Source: Wenyingzhuangia gilva (lineage in GTDB: Bacteria > Bacteroidota > Bacteroidia > Flavobacteriales > Flavobacteriaceae). From it: 64,000 bases of DNA. Under the pieces are notes generated by a model. It had not been told where the DNA came from. It searched no databases and saw only the letters and a list, made by a program, of their open reading frames with translations. The translations under genes were made by a program, and so were the position numbers. The stretch is taken from the NCBI RefSeq assembly GCF_030519655.1, contig NZ_JAUMIT010000001.1:434001-498000 (forward strand), in the 5' to 3' direction. Shown here piece after piece: positions 44,240 through 53,629 of the stretch; position 1 is the stretch's first letter, and each line of letters opens with the position of its first letter.

Positions 44240-45649
44240 ATGAAAAAATTAATCTATATCATATCTCTTTTTGGTCTTGTTTCACAAGCACAAGATGCTC
44301 CGCCAAACTTTCAAGTTTACAACTACACAGACATGGGAATTCTATTCTCTAGTGAGGATGTTTCTGGTACAGCAAGATTTGCTGGTTTAAACGGATCTAT
44401 GGGAGCTGTAGGAGGGGATTTGAGCAGTATCAACATCAACCCCGCAGGAATTGCTATTTACAATAATAACGAGGTTAATTTAACCTTAGGATCTTATAAC
44501 TACAACAATAGTACAGATTATTACAATTCAAGCATGAATAATAAATCTACGACTTTTAACACTGATCAAGTGGGGGCTGTATTTGTTTTTAGAGATGCGA
44601 TCACCACCAATGATTGGTCTAAAGTTAGCTTTGCAGTCAACTACCAAAAAATGAATAACTTCCACTCAAGGGATTTATTTTCAGGAAACGGTGGCCAATC
44701 TAGTTTTAACTACCATCCTGATGACGAAAACTATGAGTATAATGATGCTCAAAATCAAGTTTTTTACAACTACACCGACGGTAAAACCTCTAAAATTAAC
44801 TTAGCCTTGGCAGGACAATATGGACATAATTTTTATGCTGGTTTTAGCTTGAATTTACATAACTTGAATTTCTCACAATCTACAAGACTAAATGAGTTCA
44901 ATAATGATAATAGCGGTAACACACTAAATGCATCATCAGTGCAAAACAACTCTCAAACAGCTGATGGTATTTCTATCAATCTTGGATTTATTTACAAACC
45001 CATAAATGAAGTTCGTTTAGGATTATCGTATGAATCTCCTAACTGGTACTATAATGTAACAGAAGATTTTAATTCTAAAATAATTATTGACGGAGGAGTT
45101 CCTTCTAAAAATCTTGATCGTATTACGATTATTGAAGATCCATCTTATGCAGAATACAAATTAAGAACCCCAAGTAAAATAACTGCAAGTGGGGCAATTG
45201 TTATTGGTAAATCAGGCTTTATAAATATTGATTATATGTATAAAACCTATAATTCATTAAATTTAAAAGGTAGCTCTCAAAACAATATTATTGAATTTCA
45301 AAACAATAATCAATACTTCACTGATGTATTACATAATACTCAAAACATTAATTTAGGAGGGGAATTTCGTTTACAAAACGTAAGTTTAAGAGGAGGATTT
45401 GGCTACGAACAAAGTCCTTTCAAATCAAAATTAGACCCAAGAAACATAGACGTGCTTAAACTAGGTAACAGATATAGTGCCTCTTTAGGGGCTGGAATTC
45501 GTTTTGGAGCTTCAAGATTAGATATTGCTTACAGAAGAACACAGCAAGAAACAGCTTACGATTTTTATGACCCATACCAAAATGTAAACACATCTACTAT
45601 TAATAACAATAACTCAAGAATTGTTGCTACTTATACTTATTCCTTTTAA
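44240..45649 (+). CDS. OmpP1/FadL-family outer-membrane protein
   Basis: 469 residues with signal peptide (1-17, ending SQAQ). The mature start has GTARFAGLNGSMGAVGGDLSSININPAGIAIYNNNEV, the conserved N-terminal hatch of the OmpP1/FadL/TodX family, then many amphipathic beta strands ending in an aromatic residue (TYTYSF). Likely a transporter for hydrophobic compounds. Co-transcribed with the preceding lipoprotein gene (12 bp). Confidence 0.9.
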   Translation: MKKLIYIISLFGLVSQAQDAPPNFQVYNYTDMGILFSSEDVSGTARFAGLNGSMGAVGGDLSSININPAGIAIYNNNEVNLTLGSYNYNNSTDYYNSSMNNKSTTFNTDQVGAVFVFRDAITTNDWSKVSFAVNYQKMNNFHSRDLFSGNGGQSSFNYHPDDENYEYNDAQNQVFYNYTDGKTSKINLALAGQYGHNFYAGFSLNLHNLNFSQSTRLNEFNNDNSGNTLNASSVQNNSQTADGISINLGFIYKPINEVRLGLSYESPNWYYNVTEDFNSKIIIDGGVPSKNLDRITIIEDPSYAEYKLRTPSKITASGAIVIGKSGFINIDYMYKTYNSLNLKGSSQNNIIEFQNNNQYFTDVLHNTQNINLGGEFRLQNVSLRGGFGYEQSPFKSKLDPRNIDVLKLGNRYSASLGAGIRFGASRLDIAYRRTQQETAYDFYDPYQNVNTSTINNNNSRIVATYTYSF

Positions 45650-45714
45650 AGAAAAACACCAAAATTTGATTACATCCTCGTGCTAAATTAAGAGTCAATT
45701 AAATTTAAATAAAC

Positions 45715-45722
45715 TACTTTTG
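45715..45722 (+). promoter_or_regulatory. Candidate -7 element upstream of nfu
   Basis: TACTTTTG (TAnnTTTG), 18 bp before the ATG at 45741. No clear -33 TTTG. Confidence 0.35.
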
Positions 45723-45740
45723 TATAAATTTTTTTGAGGA

Positions 45741-46634
45741 ATGAATACACATCGTATAAGTATAGAAGGAACAAACAATGCATCTATTGTTAAGTTTGTT
45801 AGTAATGAGCAAGTAACTAAAGGAGGAAGCTATCAATTTAACAATATTGATGAAGCCAAAGAATCTCCTATTTCTCAGCAATTATTCAAACTTCCGTTTG
45901 TTAGCAAAGTGTTTATTAGTGCTAATTTTATCGCCATAGAAAAATACGACATCGTTGAGTGGAGTGATATTCAGAACGACATTAGAGAGTTGATAGAAAT
46001 CTACTTGAACGAAGGTAACACGATTGTAACTGACAAAGCAGAAACAAGAAAAGTTGCCATAGAAATTTATGCAGAAAGTACTCCAAACCCAATGGTAATG
46101 AAGTTTGGTTGTAACAAAATGCTTACGCCAGATGATCATGAATATAAATCTGCCGAAGAAACAAAAAACTCACCGTTGGCTCAAGTCTTATTTGAATTTC
46201 CTTTTGTAAAAGAAGTCTATATTTCAGAAAACTACGTGTCTATTACTAAAAACGAAATGATTGAATGGGGAGAAATCAACGTACAATTAAGAACTTTTTT
46301 AAAGGAATACATTCAATCTGGAAAAACCATTATTGATACTTCTATCGCAAAGCCAACAGTAGAAATTCCTACGACTCCTATTCAAGATTTAGCTGGAGTT
46401 CCCTTAGAAATTGCTAATATTTTAGAAGAATACGTAAAACCTGCCGTTGCCAATGATGGTGGGAACATCGTTTTTCAATCTTATGATGAAGAAAAACAAG
46501 ATGTGTATGTTATTTTACAAGGTGCTTGTAGCGGATGTCCATCTTCTACCATTACTTTAAAAAATGGTATTGAAACCATGTTAAAAGAAATGTTACCTAA
46601 CAAAGTAAATAACGTTATTGCTGTTAACGGATAA
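45741..46634 (+). CDS. NifU-family Fe-S scaffold with two N-terminal Nfu domains
   Basis: 297 residues. Two tandem Nfu_N-like domains (about 5-95 and 108-200) that share PLxxxLFxxPFVxxVxISxNxxxI; the second has the usual STPNPMVMKF opening while in the first TPNP is replaced (TNNASIVKF). A C-terminal NifU domain (about 220-297) has the cluster ligands Cys263-x2-Cys266 in GACSGCPSST. Acts in Fe-S cluster delivery. ubiE starts 7 bp after its stop. Confidence 0.9.
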   Translation: MNTHRISIEGTNNASIVKFVSNEQVTKGGSYQFNNIDEAKESPISQQLFKLPFVSKVFISANFIAIEKYDIVEWSDIQNDIRELIEIYLNEGNTIVTDKAETRKVAIEIYAESTPNPMVMKFGCNKMLTPDDHEYKSAEETKNSPLAQVLFEFPFVKEVYISENYVSITKNEMIEWGEINVQLRTFLKEYIQSGKTIIDTSIAKPTVEIPTTPIQDLAGVPLEIANILEEYVKPAVANDGGNIVFQSYDEEKQDVYVILQGACSGCPSSTITLKNGIETMLKEMLPNKVNNVIAVNG

Positions 46635-46641
46635 TCTTGCC

Positions 46642-47373
46642 ATGTCAAAAATCATCAAACCTTACAAAGATTCAGACGCTACTAAAAAGACACAAGTAGC
46701 CGATATGTTTAACAATATTTCCGGAAATTATGATGGCTTAAACAGGATCATGACTTTTGGAATAGACATCAAATGGCGAAAAAAAGTAGTTGCGCTTGTA
46801 AAAGCTAGTCAACCTAAAAATATTCTAGACATTGCTACAGGAACTGGAGATTTGGCTATTATGCACAGTCAACAAATGCCTGCTGCCAAAATAATTGGTT
46901 TGGATATTTCTTCTGGTATGCTTCAAGTAGGTAAAGAAAAAATTAAAGCTTTAGGATTACAGTCTAACATAGAAATGGTTTTAGGAGATTCTGAAAACAT
47001 TCCTTATGAAGATAACTTTTTTGATGCTATTACTGTTTCTTATGGGGTTCGTAATTTTGAAGACTTAAACAAAGGTTTAAGAGAAATTAACAGGGTTTTA
47101 AAACCAGGAGGAATTTTTGTGGTTTTGGAAACTTCTGTACCTACTAAATTTCCTTTTAAACAAGGATATCAATTTCACAGTAAAGTTCTTTTACCTTTGA
47201 TTGGAGGCTTGTTTTCTAAGGATAAAACCGCTTATTCTTATTTGTCAGAATCTGCTAATTCCTTTCCTTATGGAGAAAAATTCAATACTATTTTAAAAGA
47301 AAATAACTTTATTAACGTTATAGATATTCCAGTCACTTTTGGTGTCTCAACTATTTATAAAGCCACAAAATAA
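46642..47373 (+). CDS. ubiE: Demethylmenaquinone methyltransferase
   Basis: 243 residues from MSKIIKPYKDSDATKKTQ; an upstream in-frame ATG at 46618 would overlap nfu and adds nothing conserved. FNNISGNYDGLNRIMTFGIDIKWRKK is the UbiE/MenG signature; ILDIATGTGDLAI binds SAM, and VSYGVRNFEDLNKGLREINRVLKPGG completes the class I fold. Makes menaquinone from demethylmenaquinone. Followed by porT with 2 bp spacing, the order known from Flavobacterium. Confidence 0.94.
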   Translation: MSKIIKPYKDSDATKKTQVADMFNNISGNYDGLNRIMTFGIDIKWRKKVVALVKASQPKNILDIATGTGDLAIMHSQQMPAAKIIGLDISSGMLQVGKEKIKALGLQSNIEMVLGDSENIPYEDNFFDAITVSYGVRNFEDLNKGLREINRVLKPGGIFVVLETSVPTKFPFKQGYQFHSKVLLPLIGGLFSKDKTAYSYLSESANSFPYGEKFNTILKENNFINVIDIPVTFGVSTIYKATK

Positions 47374-47375
47374 AA

Positions 47376-48026
47376 ATGAAACAGTTCGTTGTATATCTAT
47401 TCTTTTGTCTTTGCTCCATCTCCTATGGGCAAACTGAAAAAATATCACGACTACAAAGCTTTGACAATAGACCCATCCGTTATGGGTTTTATTTGGGTTT
47501 ACACACGAAAGGATACGCAATAGAATCTTCTCCTGATGTAATATTGTCTAGTGGAGCAGGATTTCATCTAGGGGTTTTAGCCGATTTGAAAGCCTCTGAT
47601 TTTGTTAGCTTTTTAACAGAGCCTGGAATTATTAGTAGCACCAATAGTCTTACTTTTGATGGAGAAAAAACGGAAGTTCCTGCTACTTATTTTCACCTTC
47701 CAGTATCCATAAAACTCAGCACCAGAAGACTTAATAACGTTAGAGGTTTTGTTATAGGAGGCGTTTCTTATAACTACAATTTTACTGCTAACAAAAACAA
47801 CAATGATAATGGTGCAAACCCTAGAGATTTTGAATTAAAACAACATACTTTGATGGGAGAAATAGGGATCGGAGCTAGTTTTTACTTCCCTTATTTTAAA
47901 TTTTCGCCATCTATTAGAGGCATTTACGGATTTCAAAACGAATTTATTGGTCTAGGAACTATTGCAAAAGCCAATATTAGTGAATTAAGAACCAGAGGCG
48001 TTTTTCTTACTTTAACTTTCCAGTAG
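47376..48026 (+). CDS. porT: PorT/SprT-like type IX secretion outer-membrane protein
   Basis: 216 residues with signal peptide (about 1-19, ending YGQ). The mature start SFDNRPIRYGFYLGLHTKGYAIE and the small beta-barrel pattern fit PorT (SprT in gliding flavobacteria), part of the type IX secretion system. Position directly after ubiE supports this. Generic beta-barrel family members look similar, so some doubt remains. The end overlaps the convergent methyltransferase gene by 20 bp. Confidence 0.85.
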   Translation: MKQFVVYLFFCLCSISYGQTEKISRLQSFDNRPIRYGFYLGLHTKGYAIESSPDVILSSGAGFHLGVLADLKASDFVSFLTEPGIISSTNSLTFDGEKTEVPATYFHLPVSIKLSTRRLNNVRGFVIGGVSYNYNFTANKNNNDNGANPRDFELKQHTLMGEIGIGASFYFPYFKFSPSIRGIYGFQNEFIGLGTIAKANISELRTRGVFLTLTFQ

Positions 48027-48750
48027 CACGTCTAAACTCATTTAACAAAATTGCTGTTGCCGTAGCTACATTTAAACTTTCAGTTGCTTGAAGCTCACCA
48101 AATCTCGGAATGGTTAATTTTTTATTTATTATTTGTTTGATTTCATCACTCACTCCATTGGCCTCATTCCCCATAATAATAATTCCATTTTCAGGTAAAG
48201 AAGCGGTGTATACATTCTCCCCTTCCATATCTGTTACATACACAGGCTGCTGAGTTTCATTTAAATAAGGAATTAAATCTACATATTTTACCACTACTCT
48301 AGTTAAAGAACCCATGGTAGACTGTACCACTTTTGTATTGTAACAATCCACTGTTTCTTTACTACAAATCAATTCTTTTACTCCAAACCAATCACACAAC
48401 CTTATAATAGTTCCTAAATTCCCTGGATCATTAATTGTATCTAACACTACTTTTAACCCATTGTCTTGAGAAGTTTTTTCTGATGGAATTTTAAAAAGCC
48501 CTAATACTTTGTTAGGTGATTTTAATACACTTACTTTTTTTAATTCACTTTCTGTGATGACTTCGTAGTGATGATTTTTATAATCCTCAACTACATCCTC
48601 TACACAAAACAAAGAATGCAACACGATTTCAGAATTTAAAAACTCATTCACTACTTTTTTTCCCTCTGCAACAAAAAGCCCTTCTTTTACACGGTACTTT
48701 TTTTGTTGTAAACTCGTTATCAATTTAATTTGATTCTTAGATATTGGCAT
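48007..48750 (-). CDS. TrmH/SpoU-family RNA methyltransferase
   Basis: About 247 residues from MPISKNQIKLITSLQQKKYR; ATG 48792 in the same frame is possible but adds 14 unconserved residues. N-terminal substrate-binding domain, then the knotted SPOUT domain with NDPGNLGTIIRLCDWFG (motif 1), GNEANGVSDEI (motif 2) and RFGELQATESLNVATATAILLNEF (motif 3). Methylates a ribose 2'-OH in rRNA or tRNA; the exact target is not clear. Convergent with porT, divergent from tamL. Confidence 0.9.
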   Translation of the reverse strand: MPISKNQIKLITSLQQKKYRVKEGLFVAEGKKVVNEFLNSEIVLHSLFCVEDVVEDYKNHHYEVITESELKKVSVLKSPNKVLGLFKIPSEKTSQDNGLKVVLDTINDPGNLGTIIRLCDWFGVKELICSKETVDCYNTKVVQSTMGSLTRVVVKYVDLIPYLNETQQPVYVTDMEGENVYTASLPENGIIIMGNEANGVSDEIKQIINKKLTIPRFGELQATESLNVATATAILLNEFRRATGKLK

Positions 48751-48824
48751 GCTGTGGCATTTTGGATTCAAATTTAAACTAAAAATCAACAAGCATTACT
48801 TCTAAACATATTTAATGCTTATTT

Positions 48825-51341
48825 TTGAATCACCAATACATTAGTTTCTTGAGAATAACATCACATTTTTTTCTATTTTACCTCCTACTCAGTTTTCTAT
48901 TAACTGCCTGTAGTATGACTAAGTATGTAAAAGAAAACGAACATTTACTAACAAAAAACACCATTAGGATTGATGATAAAAAAACATCAGACTATACGAT
49001 TACAGACTACTTAATCCAAAGACCCAACAACAGAGCTTTAACTATGCCTGTAGGTTTGTTGATTTATAATTTGGGAAATTTAAATTATGATTCTATCCAT
49101 CAACAAAAACTTAAAGCTTTTGAGGATAGAAATAATTTTTGGGATCGATTACTTTCAAAAAAGCAAACCCTTAAAAGCATTTATCGAAAAAAGAAGTTTA
49201 ACGACTGGCTTTTAACCAAAGGAGAGGCTCCTGTAATTGTAGACGCTAAAAAAACAGCCAACACCGCAGAAAATTTAAGAACACATTTTTTTAACAACGG
49301 CTATTTTGATGCTACCGTTAAAACTGAAATGATCACAAATCTTAAAAAAGCAGACATTTACTATAACATAGTTAAGAGAGATCCTTACTATATTGGAGAC
49401 ATCCATTATTTTATCAAAAATAAAGAGATTGATTCTATTGTTCAGCAAAACAAAGATCAAGTTTTAATTAAAAAAGGAGATCAATATCATCAGGAAAAAT
49501 TTCAAGAAACTGTAAGTGCCATCACCCAACTGTTAAGGAACAATGGTTTTTATCACTTTACAGAAAGTTTGATTAGTTTTAGAAACATAGACACACTTGC
49601 TCAAAATCATATTACTCCTGTTGATTTTCACATCGATCACAGAAAAATTAAAAAAGGAAATGTGATTGAAGAAATTCCAACAAATGTTCAAACCATCAAA
49701 AAAATAAGCGTTTTTACAGATTATAGTTTCGAGACTAGAAACAACGTGTATGACACAAAGAAAAACTACAATGATGTTGAGTTTTACGCACATGAAAAAT
49801 TAAAATATCGAGTAAAAACTTTAGCCAACTCTATTTTTATAGAGCCCAATCAAATATATAATGATGATGCTATAGAGGCTACCAGAAGACACTTAAAGTC
49901 CTTAAATAACTTTAGAGTGGTAAAAATTAGCCAAAAAGAACTCCCAAACAACGAATTAGCCACAACTATTATTTTAACTCCTTTAAAGAAATTTGGAGTT
50001 GGAATTAACTCCGAAATTATACACTCCAACATCAAACAAGTTGGTTTGTCTGGAGGATTTAGCTTTATCAACAGAAATCTTTTTAGAGGTGCCGAAATTT
50101 TTCAACTTTCTTTACAAGGAAGTATTTTTGACACCGCCACCAAAAGTAGGAGCTCTAATACGGGGACTTTTGATGCATACGAATTAGGAATTGATGCTTC
50201 TTTAGAATTCCCTAAGTTTATTTTTCCTTTGCTAGGTAATTTAATCCCTAGAACCATGACTCCTAGAACCAAAATAACCCTTGGTACTAGTTTTCAGAAA
50301 AACATAGGATTAGACAAACAAAAAGTGACTGGAGTAATTGATTACACTTGGAAATCTTCATTAAAAAACAAACATACAGTTGAGTTGTTAAACGCACAAT
50401 ATATTAAAAACTTAAATGTTAATTCTTATTTTAATATTTATAGCTCAGAATACAATCAAATCAAAAGTATTCAAGAATCAGAATTTCCTTCTTACAACTT
50501 AACCAAAGATAATGCCTCTGATTTTATACAAAGTATTCCTTCTGGCTTCCAAAACAGCAATCCAACAGATTATAAAACACTAAAAAACATCCAAAAAAGA
50601 AGGAGTATTATTACAAGCAACAACATTATTCCATCCGCCTCTTATGCTTTTGAACACAATAGCAAAAGAGGACTTTCAGACACTCGATATAATTATTTTA
50701 AAGCTAAAATTACTTCCGCTGGAAATGTCAATTCTTTTTTGTTTGAAACTCAAAATGATCAAAAGGTTTTTGAAAACATTCCAGTTTCACAATTTGTGAA
50801 GTTTGATGTTGATTTTAGAAAATTCTGGAGCAAGTCTACTAACAACTCATTAGCTTTTAGAGCCTTTGTAGGCGTTGCCATCCCTACTGGAAAAAATAAA
50901 GATATTCCTTTTATCAGCAGTTATTTTGCAGGAGGATCTAATGATATTAGGGCTTGGAAAACCTATGAATTAGGACCTGGTAGCTCCAATTCCGGTTTAG
51001 AATTTAACATTGGTAACTTTAAAATTCTTTCTAGTTTAGAATATCGATTTAAAATTTTTAACAGTATTCACGGTGCTATTTTTATGGATGCAGGTAATAT
51101 TTGGAACTTACCAAATGCCTCCTCTACCGCTTCCGAAGAAGAACTTTTTTCAGGATTTAAATCCTTGGAAAATATTGCTATAGGAACAGGAACCGGTATC
51201 CGATATGACTTTAACTTTTTAGTACTTCGTTTGGACTTGGCTTTTAAAACATATGAACCCTATTTAACTGAAAATAAATGGTTCAGCAATTACTCTTTAG
51301 ATCAGTCCGTATTAAACATCGGTATCAACTATCCTTTTTAG
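48825..51341 (+). CDS. tamL: BamA/TamA-family lipoprotein (TamL-like)
   Basis: 838 residues from a TTG start at 48825 (in-frame stop at 48813; no in-frame ATG before the signal sequence). The hydrophobic N-terminus ends in LLTACS, a lipobox, as in TamL of Bacteroidota. Next come POTRA-like domains (about 80-390), then a 16-strand barrel beginning near FGVGINSEIIHSNIKQVGLSGG, with FAGGSNDIRAWKTYELGPG and a C-terminal strand ending in YPF. Likely inserts or exports proteins or lipids at the outer membrane. Confidence 0.85.
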   Translation: MNHQYISFLRITSHFFLFYLLLSFLLTACSMTKYVKENEHLLTKNTIRIDDKKTSDYTITDYLIQRPNNRALTMPVGLLIYNLGNLNYDSIHQQKLKAFEDRNNFWDRLLSKKQTLKSIYRKKKFNDWLLTKGEAPVIVDAKKTANTAENLRTHFFNNGYFDATVKTEMITNLKKADIYYNIVKRDPYYIGDIHYFIKNKEIDSIVQQNKDQVLIKKGDQYHQEKFQETVSAITQLLRNNGFYHFTESLISFRNIDTLAQNHITPVDFHIDHRKIKKGNVIEEIPTNVQTIKKISVFTDYSFETRNNVYDTKKNYNDVEFYAHEKLKYRVKTLANSIFIEPNQIYNDDAIEATRRHLKSLNNFRVVKISQKELPNNELATTIILTPLKKFGVGINSEIIHSNIKQVGLSGGFSFINRNLFRGAEIFQLSLQGSIFDTATKSRSSNTGTFDAYELGIDASLEFPKFIFPLLGNLIPRTMTPRTKITLGTSFQKNIGLDKQKVTGVIDYTWKSSLKNKHTVELLNAQYIKNLNVNSYFNIYSSEYNQIKSIQESEFPSYNLTKDNASDFIQSIPSGFQNSNPTDYKTLKNIQKRRSIITSNNIIPSASYAFEHNSKRGLSDTRYNYFKAKITSAGNVNSFLFETQNDQKVFENIPVSQFVKFDVDFRKFWSKSTNNSLAFRAFVGVAIPTGKNKDIPFISSYFAGGSNDIRAWKTYELGPGSSNSGLEFNIGNFKILSSLEYRFKIFNSIHGAIFMDAGNIWNLPNASSTASEEELFSGFKSLENIAIGTGTGIRYDFNFLVLRLDLAFKTYEPYLTENKWFSNYSLDQSVLNIGINYPF

Positions 51342-51401
51342 TACGATATCGTTTTCGTATAAACTAGTTGACTTGCCCCCCATTCATTACATAAAAATGA
51401 C

Positions 51402-51409
51402 TATTTTTG
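51402..51409 (+). promoter_or_regulatory. Candidate -7 element upstream of fbaA
   Basis: TATTTTTG (TAnnTTTG), 30 bp before the ATG at 51440. No -33 at the usual distance. Confidence 0.35.
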
Positions 51410-51439
51410 TTGTGATTAATTCAATAAACTAATTATAAA

Positions 51440-52507
51440 ATGAGTTACAATATCAAACCAGGAGTTGCTACAGGAGATGCAGTTCAAGAAATTTTCAAAC
51501 TAGCAAAAGAAAAACAATTTGCATTACCGGCTGTTAACGTAACAGGTAGTAACACAATTAACACAGTTTTAGAAACTGCTAAAGAATTAAACTCACCAGT
51601 AATTATTCAATTTTCTAACGGTGGAGCTATTTTTAATGCAGGAAAAGGATTGTCTAACGACGGACAAGCTGCTGCTATTGCTGGAGCTATTGCTGGAGCA
51701 AAACATGTACACGAATTATCTTTAGCTTATGGTGTGCCTGTAATTTTACATACAGACCACGCTGCAAAAAACTTATTACCTTGGATTGATGGTTTGTTAG
51801 ATGCTTCTGAAAAACACTTTGCAGAAACAGGAGCTCCATTATTCTCTTCTCATATGATTGATTTATCTGAAGAGCCTATTGAAGAAAACATCGCTATTTG
51901 TAAAGAATACTTAAAGCGTATGGACAAAATGGGTATGACTTTAGAAATTGAATTAGGAATTACAGGAGGTGAAGAAGATGGTGTTGACAACTCTAACGTT
52001 GACGAATCTAAATTGTACACCCAACCTGAAGAGGTAAACTACTGCTACGAAGAACTATCTCAAGTATCTTCTAGATTTACTGTAGCTGCTGCTTTTGGAA
52101 ATGTGCACGGTGTTTATAAACCAGGAAACGTAAAACTAACTCCAAAAATCTTAGATAACTCACAAAAATTTATCGAAGAGAAACATGGATTAGAACATAA
52201 CCCAATTGATTTCGTATTCCACGGAGGATCTGGTTCTTCTGTAGAAGAAATTAGAGAAGCTATTGGATATGGTGCTATTAAAATGAACATTGATACTGAC
52301 TTGCAGTATGCTTTTATGGAGGGAATTAGAGACTATATGGCTGCTAATGCAGACTTTTTACAATCTCAAATCGGAAACCCTACTGGAGCTGACGCCCCTA
52401 ACAAGAAATACTACGACCCAAGAGTTTGGTTACGTAAAGGAGAAGAGACATTAAAAACTCGTTTGAAACAAGCTTTTGCTGACTTAAACAACGTAAACAC
52501 TTTATAA
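51440..52507 (+). CDS. fbaA: Fructose-bisphosphate aldolase, class II
   Basis: 355 residues. Cleaves fructose-1,6-bisphosphate in glycolysis with Zn2+. HTDHAAKNLLPW (Zn His and catalytic Asp), ELGITGGEEDGVDN, FGNVHGVYKPGNVKL and FVFHGGSGSSVEEI with the second and third Zn His are all present. Length as for the E. coli-like class IIA enzymes. Own terminator at 52542-52578. Confidence 0.97.
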   Translation: MSYNIKPGVATGDAVQEIFKLAKEKQFALPAVNVTGSNTINTVLETAKELNSPVIIQFSNGGAIFNAGKGLSNDGQAAAIAGAIAGAKHVHELSLAYGVPVILHTDHAAKNLLPWIDGLLDASEKHFAETGAPLFSSHMIDLSEEPIEENIAICKEYLKRMDKMGMTLEIELGITGGEEDGVDNSNVDESKLYTQPEEVNYCYEELSQVSSRFTVAAAFGNVHGVYKPGNVKLTPKILDNSQKFIEEKHGLEHNPIDFVFHGGSGSSVEEIREAIGYGAIKMNIDTDLQYAFMEGIRDYMAANADFLQSQIGNPTGADAPNKKYYDPRVWLRKGEETLKTRLKQAFADLNNVNTL

Positions 52508-52541
52508 TCAACAAGATTATATTTGTTTTATCATACAGAAT

Positions 52542-52578
52542 AGAGAAACTGATTTTATGCAGTTTCTCTATTTTTTTT
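52542..52578 (+). terminator. Terminator of fbaA
   Basis: Perfect 10-bp stem AGAGAAACTG / CAGTTTCTCT with an 8-nt loop, then A and eight T. Confidence 0.9.
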
Positions 52579-52610
52579 AGTAAATTGCCCCTCTATTTAA
52601 ATGAATAATT

Positions 52611-53483
52611 ATGACAGCTTGGTTTAAAAGAAGTGATAAAGGAATTCAAACCCCTACAGAAGCTAAGAAAGATGTGCCTAAAGGATTGTGGTACAAAACT
52701 CCTAGCGGAAAAATCATCGATACAGATGAATTAAAAGGAAACCTATATGTAAGTCCTGAAGACGGATATCATGTAAGAATCGGTAGTAATGAATATTTTG
52801 AAATATTATTCGATAATAACAAATATACTGAGTTAGACAAAAACCTAACATCTGTAGATTCTTTAAATTTTGAAGACACCAAACCTTATCCAGAAAGAAT
52901 TAAAGAAGCACAAAGTAAAACCAATTTAAAAGATGCAGTAAGAACGGCTGTTGGGAACTCTTATGGAAAACCAATAGTTATTGCTGCTATGGACTTTGCT
53001 TTTATTGGAGGTTCTATGGGATCTGTGGTTGGAGAAAAAATAGCAAGAGCAATTGACTATGCTAGAGAAAACAAAACTCCATTTTTAATGATTTCTAAAT
53101 CTGGTGGTGCTCGTATGCAAGAAGCACCTTTGTCTTTAATGCAGTTGGTAAAAACCTCTGCTAAATTAACACAATTGGCAGAAGCTAAAATACCTTACAT
53201 TTCATTATGCACAGACCCTACAACTGGAGGAACTACTGCTTCATACGCCATGTTAGGAGACATCAATATTGCAGAGCCTAACGCCTTGGTTGCTTTTGCT
53301 GGTCCACGTGTGGTAAGAGATACCACAGGACAAGATTTACCAGAAGGTTTCCAACGCTCTGAATTTTTATTAGAACATGGTTTCTTAGATGCTATTTACG
53401 AACGTAAAAACCTAAAAAAACAAATCAATTTATATATTGACTTGATTCAAAACAACAAGATTAGAACAAAAGCTGCGATATAA
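52611..53483 (+). CDS. accD: Acetyl-CoA carboxylase carboxyltransferase beta subunit, lacking zinc-ribbon Cys
   Basis: 290 residues. Carboxyltransferase core with [39 protein letters not shown] and [30 protein letters not shown]. The N-terminal zinc ribbon of E. coli AccD (Cys-x2-Cys ... Cys-x2-Cys) is present in outline ([32 protein letters not shown]) but all four Cys are replaced by Thr, Gly/Ser, Ser and Asp-type residues. I believe this is common to flavobacteria. Function in malonyl-CoA synthesis should be kept. Own terminator follows. Confidence 0.95.
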   Translation: MTAWFKRSDKGIQTPTEAKKDVPKGLWYKTPSGKIIDTDELKGNLYVSPEDGYHVRIGSNEYFEILFDNNKYTELDKNLTSVDSLNFEDTKPYPERIKEAQSKTNLKDAVRTAVGNSYGKPIVIAAMDFAFIGGSMGSVVGEKIARAIDYARENKTPFLMISKSGGARMQEAPLSLMQLVKTSAKLTQLAEAKIPYISLCTDPTTGGTTASYAMLGDINIAEPNALVAFAGPRVVRDTTGQDLPEGFQRSEFLLEHGFLDAIYERKNLKKQINLYIDLIQNNKIRTKAAI

Positions 53484-53500
53484 ATCTTTTACAATATCTA

Positions 53501-53537
53501 AAAAAGCCCTTTTTAAAATTAAAAAGGGCTTTTTTTA
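53501..53537 (+). terminator. Terminator of accD
   Basis: Stem AAAAGCCCTTTTTA / TAAAAAGGGCTTTT with a small loop, then a T tract. Confidence 0.85.
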
Positions 53538-53563
53538 TACACATAAGAAAAAAATTATGCCAT

Positions 53564-53602
53564 TAAAAAAACCTCCAAGACTAAATTAGTTTTGGAGGTT
53601 TT
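53564..53602 (-). terminator. Terminator of gltA
   Basis: Stem AAAACCTCCAA / TTGGAGGTTTT around a loop of about 13; on the minus strand it is followed by seven T. Lies between convergent accD and gltA. Confidence 0.8.
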
Positions 53603-53629
53603 ATGTATATCAATATATCTTCTCAGATA

